A DNA stretch of 64,000 bases from Chromobotia macracanthus (taxonomy: Eukaryota > Chordata > Actinopteri > Cypriniformes > Botiidae). Below the pieces are notes generated by a model, which was given only the letters and a program-made list of their open reading frames with translations, did no database searches and was not told where the DNA came from. The stretch is from assembly GCA_036877525.1 (NCBI GenBank), contig JAZGTH010000126.1, positions 1-64,000 on the forward strand. Direction: 5' to 3'. The translations under genes and the position numbers were made by a program. Below, one piece after another: positions 55,689-64,000 of this stretch (the stretch's first letter is position 1; the number at the start of each line of letters is the position of its first letter).

Positions 55689-58600
55689 CTGAAACAGACA
55701 CACATTTTATAATGCAGTAAATCTGAACAACAAACAACATCAGCTCCAGCAATCCACAGACTCTGACCTCTGACTGAGATCCAGCTGTGTGGAGACTCTC
55801 CTCTCTCTGGGTGTTTACAGTAGTAGAAACCCTCATGTGACTTTGAGACTGTAGGGATGATCATCATGTCTCCTGTAGTCTGCTTCTGCAGGACTGATCC
55901 ATCTTTATAGAATTCAGCTCTGAGCTCAGAGGAGATTGTAGATCCATATAAACAGTGAAGAGTCAGAGAATCTCCTTCAGTCACAGTATGAGCAGGACTG
56001 TCCAGAATTACACTAACATCTGCACAACAGAGCAAATACAAATAATACAAACATATCAGTCTGATTTTACATGTTTGTACACTCTTACAATGCTCCAGCA
56101 ACCACTAGTAAAACCCAGCAACATACAGCAATGCTCAATACAGCACTCAGGAAACCTTAGTAAATGCATAGCAACACCCTAGCAACCACCAGCCACAACC
56201 TAGTATTGTGATGTTACATACCAGCAGCAGCATTTTTATGATAGAAAATGTCAAGTCATCTTTGACAAATGCTGAATTTGTTTAACAAACTTGATTGTAA
56301 AGATTTTGTTTCGTCACCTGAAATGAATAAGAACAGACTGATATACTCACTGTGTACTGAGATATTAACAAGCTGATGTTTATCTCCAGATTCAGACTCA
56401 CACCAGTACACTCCAGTGTCTGATGATCTGAGGGACCTGATTGTACATGTAGATCCTGTTTCTGAGGAACAAGGTTTCAGTGTGTGTTCAGGGTATCTTC
56501 TCACTGTCCATCCAGTAGAGCTACTGTGGTCCTCACAGCTCAGAGAGAGAGAGTCAGATGAGAAGTGTTGAGTTCTGCTGGGTCTGATGATCAGAGAGAC
56601 TGAAGGAGAAACACCTGAGAAGAACGTCACACCTCAGATGAATGAATGAAGGACTCATAGAGTGTAACACATTGTTGTTGTTTAGTTGTGTGTCCTGAAC
56701 TCACCAGTGATCCACAGTGGCTGTGTGGGGCTGTACTGTGTGTAATAGACTGGATCTCCTCTCTCTGCTCTACACACATAAACTCCTGTGTGATTCAGAG
56801 CAGCACCACTGATACTGTAGATGCCTTCAGATCCTCTCCTGCTGTCTGACAGCAGCTCATACTCACTGGCTTTCTTCACTGGATAAAGTGAGGGAGAGGT
56901 TACCCTCTAAATCTGATGGTGTAACTGTATGTTTTGAATCGGTTGTTTGAGTGTTATCACGTGTAGCTGATGTTACCTGAGGAAACTCTCTTCACAGTGA
57001 ACCAGCTGAATGTCCAGCCTGTAGAGGAGCCTGTAACCTCACACATCAGAGTCACTGAATCTCCTTCATTCAGCCACTGCTGTGCAGAAACTCTTAAAAC
57101 TGTCTGAGCTTCAGCTGAAAGTCATCAATCTCTCATGAATAACATCTTCAGTTCTTCACACTAATAATGATGAAGAAACATCTAAACTCACCTGATGATA
57201 CAGTCAGTGTAACAGCATCACTGATCTCAGACTGCTGTCCATTTCTCTCTCCTCTACAGCTGTATTCACCGCTGTAGGTGTGTTGAATGTTGTTGATTTT
57301 ACACTCTTGTCTCTTGCAGTAGAAGCTTCTATGGCTGTTATAAGGCTGTACAGTCCATGTGTAAGTCCAGTCAGTGTCTCCTCCAGCCTGTATGTCACAT
57401 CTCAGAGTGGCAGTTTCTCCTCTGAACAGCTGCTTGTCAGGCTCAACAGTCACAACTGGTTTAGGACTCTCTATACAAACAATTATTACCAACAAAACAC
57501 ACACAACATTCTGTATATTTGATTCTTCTTCTGATTTATTCAAACAATTGAAGACAGAGAAGAAGCATCTCCAGACAAACTGTGTGAAAATTGGACATGG
57601 CATAAAGAAACAGTTTACCCAAATATTTATTCACCCTCATGTTTGTTCCAAACACAAATGGATTTCATTCATGAAACAAAGAAGAAATGTTGAAGAATGT
57701 ACTGATCATTTACCATATAATGAAAGTGAAGATAGGCCGAGACTGACACAAAAAATAACAGTGTAATTATAAAAGTCCATATGATATGTATCAAATCTTC
57801 TGAAACCATTCATCAACATTTCTATATAAAAAATCAATAACAAAAGGCAGAACAAATGATGGCGACACATTAAAACAGTACAAATGATCAGACTGTCAGA
57901 TGAACTATATCATCTGCTCTCACTGAGATCTATGACATCTCATAATCCATGTTCTCTCTCACCTGTAACATTTACCCACAATGCATCACTGTAGTCTGTG
58001 TAATAGACTGGATTCCCTCTTCCAGCTCTACACCAGAACTGACCTCCATCTGAAGCTGTAACTGTGTGGATTGTGTAGGAGTTTGTGTCTGTTGTCGTCT
58101 TCTCTGTGTTCTGTGTGTCTCTGTACCAGTAAAACCTCCATCCTGACTGACTGACTGACCAGTGGGTGTTACACGTCAGAGTCACTGTGTTTCCTGTCAG
58201 TGCAGCTCCTTCAACATCTGATCTGAGTTCAGCTTTTGGTTTGGAACCTGCAGGAGAATAAAACACATTCAGGTGCTGAAGAGTCTCAGAGATCATCAGA
58301 ACTCACCCTGTTGTTCTACTGATGATGATGATGATAAAGATGTTTCTCTCAGACTCAGTTTTAACAGTCATGATCAAAATTACTGCCACCGTTGGAGAGT
58401 TTGACTGGCTTAAAACTTTTCTCCATTTTCTCCATTCATTGACTTCAAGACAATGAAGTCACAATATAGACATTTACCAACAGTGCGGATAATTCTGACC
58501 ATGACTGTATATATATACAATAAATAACATGTAATCACAAATGATCATATATGCATATTTGACTTGCTGCTCCAAACTCAGAATTTGGCCCAAACCCAGA

Positions 58601-61600
58601 AAACTCCCCAAAAAAGCCAAATTATTACCGTACAGCCGCGAACGAAACCCCCCAAAAGACAAAGTGAATACAAGCGGTTCGTATATTACAATGCCTGACT
58701 GGTGCTTGATAAGAGAAGGACGAGGCTCTGGACGGGAGCCTGCGGGAACAAGAAAAGCAGCTATGATTTATTTTTATTTATTTATTTGATGTATTTTTTT
58801 GACGAACGACAACAGTGTAATTGGTGAGGCGAACACAGAGGGATGATTCAGATATACAGGCTGGAGGCTGATGAGGGTGAAGGAGCGCAGGTGACGGTAT
58901 TATTTCATTAGATGATTAAGACTTGGTGAGCTTTTCGGATATGGAAGTGGCTGGATCTGGCGTAAGTTTTGAAGGCTTCAGATGACCAGCGACCTAATGC
59001 CTGAATCTGATGTAGTGAGAGACCTCTTCAGCAGCTGTGGTTGCTGCACCTCAATGAAATGAGTGACTAAAATTGGTCTGCTAGGACTCCGGACTGGGTG
59101 AGAGCAAGTTTTGAGTGATTTTGAGTCTCGTTGAGGGGTGATAGGAGTCATCGATGAAACCTGCATTATTTGGAGACTGGACCAGGGACCGACCAACTGT
59201 GCTGTAGGTCATTTGAGAGAGAAACTGGAGCATTATCAGTCGTTATAATAAATACAGATAGGGCTTTAAAGGTCGAACACCGTTTTCAAGAAGTGAACAC
59301 GCCGGCGGCGTTCAGCCATAGAAACCTGCCGTGTCACAGATCAAGACCCACATTTAAACATTAAACTCCGACATCATCATTGTACAGACTAACTTTAACT
59401 ACAATACATAAACCAACCTGCGCATGACGCATTTAACTTATGCATGTTAAACGCAAACAACACTGTAACCTTTATTAAAGCAGCACACAGTCGTTCGTCT
59501 GCCACGATGAACTACAATGTTCTGGTTGAGCGCTCTATCCCCCCAGAAAAGGCGCAATCATGATGGAAAAGATCTCGACAGGTCCGAGGATGAGGAGGAA
59601 TCATCAAGATGCTGGAGAGGCCACGTAAACCCAAACCAGCGGCCTGATAGAAAATGTCAAGGCTGATTGAGGGGCAGCAGCTGGAGGTCAAGAGGGACAG
59701 ATAACGGGGTTGTTGTGAGAAAATGTTTGCCACTTCAGTAACGTTATTGGAAAGCTCAGCTTGGTTTTGCACTAGCAGAGTAGAGGAACTTGGTCTTCCA
59801 ACGAGTGAACAGAAGACGCGAGATGGCGATGAAAGGGCGGCCCTTTAAGTGACCAAATATGAAGGTTCGCGTCTGGCGAAATGGGTTAAGAGATTGGACG
59901 CGAGCAGACCCATAAAACCTGGAAGTAAATGGAGTCACCAAACCCTTTTTTAAACTGTAAGATGCGCATCTGAAACAGCGTCGTGTGATATACAATAGTA
60001 ATAATGATATTGAGATTGTTAAACATTTAGCAAATAGAGAAGATAAGGAATGACGTAGACAGGATCCAGCATATAGTTGAGACGGTGTCGAACATTTTGG
60101 TGCATAAATAAATGGCATGAAATTAGGTTAACAGGCATTACTTTGAACACTGATGTTATATCTACTGTTGCCAACTGTCAGCCGTGGCGGGTATTTTTAA
60201 GGCTTTGGTCGATATCGTAGTGATGCGGAGAGTTTTCTGTGAGAGGTTTAAGACTGTTAATGCCAAGATCAACAGAGAATTGTAAGGGGCTCAGAGGTTG
60301 ATTGTCAAGCTTTATACATTTTTTGGTGACCAAGCCGATGGGGCTGATACGCAAGCGTTGAAAAGGAGTCGATCATGAAGTGATACTCAAGTGTTACCAG
60401 TTTATCTACTACAGGCTCTACTGGAGCAGACTAAACATGATTGGGTGGTATTTCGGGTGGATGGTGGGTGGCCGATGCTGGAAGTATGAGGAGGCGGTAG
60501 GCTAAGCAGGCAGGAAGGGGGTGAGAAATTCGGCCGGGAGATAAACAAGAGAGGCAGCAGGGAAGCTGCAGAGCACGAGTCCTGGTTCAGCAGGACTTGT
60601 GTGGACGAGCGGGTGTGATAAAGGCAGAAGACAGATTTTGTCGACTGGAGAGAAATGTATAAATCATAAAGCTGTGCTTTAATTCACGAAAACGGGATGT
60701 CAATGTTTGGTAGGCCTTAGTTATTTCATAGTCAATTCTCAATTGCGGGAATAGCTAGAAGAGATGAAGTAAATAAGGACGCAGGCTTGGCAGAGATGTC
60801 CGGTGCAGAAGGATCGCTCAATGGGCTAATGAGGCGGAGGAGCTTCGGAGAGGAAAGACTCCTCATCTGATCTCGATTTTCAACATGGCGACAAATGGGC
60901 GGAGACAAGTGCTGCAAGACCGTCACTGGACGGAGGTGAGGGAGGGCCATATATACACACCCCTGCGCAGTGATTGGCTGGACTACATGAACTGAAGTAT
61001 AATGTTGATGAATGATGGATGTAATATTTCTGATAATAAACACAAACAGGATGATTCTGTCCTCATTCACCATTTTACAGTTTTACAGTAACACTGATAT
61101 TAAACTCACCCGTCACACTGAGATCAACAGAAGAGCTTGACTGTGAAGTTTGTGGTCTTCTGTGTATCTCTGCTGTACACCTGAAGTGATCCTGATCAGA
61201 TTCAGTAACCGCACTGATAGTGAGAGAGTCTCTGTTTACAGTGTAACGCTCAGACTCAAACACTTCAGTTGTGTGTTTATACCACTGATATCTCCAGTCA
61301 CTATAATGATCCTCTATCTCACACTTCAGAGTGACTGTCTCTCCAGTGAACACAGATCTGTCTGGTTTTACACTCACTGTAACTGCAGGTAAATCTGTAA
61401 AGATAATTCAATATTTACTCAGAGTTTAACACACACAATGTATAAACAACATTGAGCTGCACACGTTCAAAATGTATCAAACCATAAACCATCAAACATA
61501 ATACATGAACACAACATCTGATATAAAAATAAATCAACTGTGTCATGATGAGTTGAGTATTACTGTATATGACTGTATGATGAACAGATAAAGAGTCACC

Positions 61601-63664
61601 TGATACTGTCAGTGTAACTTCATCACTGCTGTGTGAGGATCCTCTGCTCTCTGTTCCTCTACAGGTGTATTTACCTGTGTGAGACTCATCAACAGATCTG
61701 ATTGTGTAAATCTGTTCTTCACTGACAGTGTGAACTGAATTATCTTTATACCAGCTGTAGTGCCAGACTCCTCCTCCATTGATGACACATGTGAGAGTGA
61801 CACTTTCTCCTCTGAATACACGTCCATCAGGCTGTACAGACACTCCAGCTTTTGGTCTTTCTGTACAATCACAACAATTCACACTCAAAATACTGTCAAA
61901 TAATGTCCCACATTTCCTGTATCATTGAATTCAAAACTTGGTTCAGCATGCAAGGTGATGATAAATCAAAAATGTTTTAAATTAAAGACTAACATAACAT
62001 GTAAACTGAATTTATTTCTCACAAAATGAATACATGCGCCCTCTAGTGTACAAACAGAACAAAACTAGAGTCAGATTCAGGGTTTTGAGTTTTGGTAAAG
62101 AGAAACTCCCATCCAGTGGACTGATGCACGTCACAGATCAGAGTAACTGTGTCTCCAGTGAACACTGAACTCTGTGGCTGAACACTCAGAGCTGGTTTGA
62201 TATCTGTCAATATAACATCAATGAGAATCATCATTTAAAAAGAATGCATGTGAATTTAAATTTGGTCTGCAAATAAAATGATTTTACATAAAATAACCTC
62301 ACATAACCATTTTTACTTGACTTGCCCCATTCGATTCAAATAATCAGGAATATATACACACATGATTTACACAGAGAATAATTTTTAAAAAATTATACTT
62401 TATTTTATAATTATGACCCAATGTGTGTGTCAATCTCACGTTACACAACAGATCACGTGTCTTTAAAAACATCAGGAAGAGCTTTTGTACTATTTCCCGT
62501 TAAAACATCAGGAAGAGCTTTTGTACTATTTCCCGTTAAAACATCAGGAAGAGCTTTTGTACTATTTCCTGTTAAAACATCAGGAAGAGCTTTTGTACTA
62601 TTTCCCGTTAAAACATCAGGAAGAGCTTTTGTACTATTTCCCGTTAAAACATCAGGAAGAGCTTTTGTACTATTTCCCGTTAAAACATCAGGAAGAGCTT
62701 TTGTACTATTTCCCGTTAAAACATCAGGAAGAGCTTTTGTACTATTTCCCGTTAAAACATCAGGAAGAGCTTTTGTACTATTTCCCGTTAAAACATCAGG
62801 AAGAGCTTTTGTACTATTTCCCGTTAAAACATCAGGAAGAGCTTTTGTATTATTTCCATGAACACCAGGAAGAGCTTTTGTACTATTTCCCGTTAAAACA
62901 TCAGGAAGAGCTTTTGTACTATTTCCCGTTAAAACATCAGGAAGAGCTTTTGTACTATTTCCCGTTAAAACATCAGGAAGAGCTTTTGTACTATTTCCCG
63001 TTAAAACATCAGGAAGAGCTTTTGTACTATTTCCCGTTAAAACATCAGGAAGAGCTTTTGTACTATTTCCCGTTAAAACATCAGGAAGAGCTTTTGTACT
63101 ATTTCCCGTTAAAACATCAGGAAGAGCTTTTGTACTATTTCCCGTTAAAACATCAGGAAGAGCTTTTGTACTATTTCCCGTTAAAACATCAGGAAGAGCT
63201 TTTGTACTATTTCCCGTTAAAACATCAGGAAGAGCTTTTGTACTATTTCCCGTTAAAACATCAGGAAGAGCTTTTGTACTATTTCCCGTTAAAACATCAG
63301 GAAGAGCTTTTGTACTATTTCCTGTTAAAACATCAGGAAGAGCTTTTGTATTATTTCCTGTTTGTAGAGCTCATACAAACAACACTGAGTTGCACAGCTC
63401 TCGTGATTTCAATACTGTCTAGAATATAAGACAATATTAAGATTTAATATATTGAGGTATTAGATGGTCTAAAGCTGTGATCTGAAATGATTCTTATTTG
63501 AAGAATTTGTCATTTGTGTTTTCACATTCTCAGCTGCTTTATATCACTTCAGAATATAAATGTGATAAACTAGTATATGAATCAATCTAATTGTGATTAA
63601 ACTCAATCACCTTCTGTGATAAACTGTGAATCAGTCTGTCCAGAGAGAATGATTGACATCAACA
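55561..63664 (-). CDS. Gene C: short-tailed FCRL-like receptor, 5' end outside
   Basis: Third paralogue. Exons: 63611-63664 (second leader exon, LLI-type), [62073-62203 half Ig, probably unused], 61600-61860, 61110-61394, 57963-58247, 57192-57470, 56977-57114, 56705-56878, 56351-56614, 55768-56019 and 55561-55688. All internal exons are phase 1 and open. Domain order matches gene A Ig 1, 2 and 5-9. The last exon is not homologous to the membrane exons of A and B: it encodes a hydrophobic stretch and stops soon after KCWRLRGEISD, with no tyrosine motif. It could pair with a signalling adaptor or be a decoy; no charged residue is seen within the membrane span. Exon 1 should lie beyond 64000. 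Confidence 0.75.
55768..56019 (-). CDS. Gene C Ig domain (DVSVIL type)
   Basis: 84-codon phase-1 exon, paralogue of 16709-16960 with few changes. Confidence 0.85.
56351..56614 (-). CDS. Gene C Ig domain (GVSPSV type)
   Basis: 88-codon phase-1 exon, paralogue of 17290-17553. Confidence 0.85.
56705..56878 (-). CDS. Gene C split Ig domain, second half
   Basis: 58-codon exon, KKASEYELLSDSRRG and GVYVCRAERG, after a 98-bp intron. Confidence 0.8.
56977..57114 (-). CDS. Gene C split Ig domain, first half
   Basis: 46-codon exon identical in layout to 17915-18052 (TLMCEVTG, TFSWFTV). Confidence 0.8.
57192..57470 (-). CDS. Gene C Ig domain (SPKPVV type)
   Basis: 93-codon phase-1 exon with SPKPVVTVEPDKQLFRGET, YSCRGER, and a variable loop (YNSHRSFYCKRQEC) carrying extra cysteines relative to gene A. 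Confidence 0.85.
57963..58247 (-). CDS. Gene C Ig domain (SKPKAEL type)
   Basis: 95-codon phase-1 exon, paralogue of 18900-19172 but four codons longer around TLTCNTHWSVSQSG. Confidence 0.85.
58365..58507. mobile_element. Short Tc1-like MITE
   Basis: 143-bp stretch with inverted ends: cagtcatgatcaaaattac on the left and the complement of cagtcatggtcagaattat on the right, TA following the right end. No coding content. Confidence 0.65.
58540..58924. other. Unassigned intron sequence next to DIRS relic
   Basis: GC-richer than its surroundings and unlike the receptor introns; possibly the edge of the DIRS-like insertion. No gene recognised. Confidence 0.35.
58925..59160 (-). pseudogene. DIRS-like tyrosine recombinase, C-terminal relic
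   Basis: Minus-strand reading in more than one frame gives SHSFH, GAATTAAEE, then ALGRWSSEAFKTYARSS. These are the HxxR box, the conserved GAATTAA stretch and the catalytic tyrosine region of DIRS-type tyrosine recombinases. The box-II Arg is lost next to a TGA, and a frameshift separates the two parts, so it is dead. Confidence 0.7.
59161..60960 (-). mobile_element. Probable remainder of degenerate DIRS-like element
   Basis: Composition and short open minus-strand frames (59512-59772, 59756-60118) differ from the receptor introns on both sides. The matching locus in gene A lacks this block. No RT motif could be recognised, so the extent is uncertain. Confidence 0.4.
61110..61394 (-). CDS. 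Gene C Ig domain (DLPAV type)
   Basis: 95-codon phase-1 exon, paralogue of 21488-21772; DWRYQWYKH, HFRCTAEIHRR. Confidence 0.88.
61600..61860 (-). CDS. Gene C Ig domain (RPKAG type)
   Basis: 87-codon phase-1 exon, protein identical to gene A Ig 1 and 3. Confidence 0.88.
62073..62203 (-). pseudogene. Half-deleted Ig exon (DIKPAL type)
   Basis: Keeps the acceptor and IKPALSVQPQSSVFTGDTVT with the first cysteine (TLICDVH). It breaks after KTQNPES, where intron sequence (aaaactagagtc) follows directly. The second cysteine and the GC donor of the gene B counterpart (49325-49591) are gone, so it is probably skipped. Confidence 0.75.
62464..63362. repeat. 36-bp minisatellite, ~25 units
   Basis: Near-perfect tandem units (catcaggaagagcttttg then tactatttcccgttaaaa), with one aberrant unit at about 62850-62870 (ccatgaacacc). 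The unit length is divisible by three, so long false frames run through it. Confidence 0.97.
63611..63664 (-). CDS. Gene C signal-peptide exon 2
   Basis: 54-nt phase-1 exon between a tttacag acceptor and a gtgatt donor, with ILSGQTDSQFITE; paralogue of 50005-50058. Confidence 0.7.
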
Positions 63665-64000
63665 CTGTAAAGAAGAGAGAGAGAAAACTGATTACAGTCT
63701 GAACATGAAGCTGATAAACATCAGTGTGTAAAATACAGTCATTTATACATCCTGTTGTTTCTGTATATAGAAATATCAGTGTTGAGCGGTTGAGCCCTTC
63801 TGTCTGACAGCTGCACTGTCTTTTTACAATGACAAATAATCCACGGCTTCTGCTGATTGGCTGATGTCACCACAGACTAGTATGGACACGTCCCCAAGAA
63901 TCTAGTCGTAACTTAATAAAATATTATAAAGCTTTATATATTGGCTTGTGAAAATGTATTTTCTCAGGATACACTGATATTTTTGAATGGCTGTTACAGT
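63665..64000. other. Gene C intron 1, nothing recognised
   Basis: Continues intron sequence similar to gene B near 50.1 kb up to about 63780, then unique sequence to the edge. Confidence 0.4.

Noticed and set aside
57374..57766. 130-codon plus-strand frame
   Set aside because: It is antisense to a well-supported Ig exon of gene C.
62485..63429. 314-codon open frame
   Set aside because: It is a translation of the 36-bp tandem repeat (12 codons per unit). Two frames are open at once and it lies in a receptor intron.

Overview
The window is vertebrate nuclear DNA, most likely from a cyprinid teleost (carp, goldfish or zebrafish relatives). Coding sequence is split into short Ig-domain exons with GT-AG introns, tRNA-derived SINEs and a Tc1-type transposon of fish type are present, and minisatellites are abundant. 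The species cannot be fixed from sequence alone. There are no bacterial features; almost all long open frames lie in tandem repeats and are not genes.

Layout. (1) 0.8-1.7 kb, plus strand: a decayed ecto-ADP-ribosyltransferase (ART) gene. (2) 3.8-6.6 kb: degenerate Gypsy-type reverse-transcriptase fragments in tandem and other old repeats. (3) 6.7-10.4 kb: a very large 30-bp minisatellite, interrupted by a perfect 345-bp copy of neighbouring DNA. (4) 10.5-13.4 kb: mostly gene-free, with a CRE-bearing 51/52-bp tandem repeat and a broken ART 5' fragment. (5) 14.1-24.4 kb, minus strand: receptor gene A, a complete-looking Fc-receptor-like (FCRL-like) Ig-superfamily receptor. (6) 24.5-28.6 kb: spacer with an orphan CRE/CCAAT/TATA promoter and a second ART fragment. 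(7) 28.7-52.9 kb, minus strand: receptor gene B, whose middle has expanded through tandem amplification of one Ig exon together with two solo-LTR-like insertions carrying 34-bp and 14-bp minisatellites; a dead Tc1 element sits in another intron. (8) 55.6 kb to beyond the right edge, minus strand: receptor gene C, short-tailed, with a DIRS-like tyrosine-recombinase relic in one intron and a ~25-copy 36-bp minisatellite in another. Its first exon is outside the window.

Genes A, B and C are paralogues in head-to-tail array on the minus strand. Each Ig exon starts and ends in phase 1, so whole domains can be added, lost or swapped without breaking the frame. With the exon borders given here, A reads as 937 codons and B as 885 codons without interruption. 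A has nine Ig exons or exon pairs, one of them a 36-codon remnant; B has eight; C has seven complete plus one half-deleted. A and B have cytoplasmic exons with ITIM-type tyrosine motifs and are probably inhibitory receptors. C ends in an unrelated membrane exon with a tail of about ten residues and no tyrosine.

The most interesting region is 32.4-47.0 kb. The sequence preserves the empty site, the filled sites with a 5-bp target duplication, and several amplified copies, so the order of events in a receptor ectodomain expansion can be read directly. Exon borders come from reading splice signals and reading phase; no transcript data were available.
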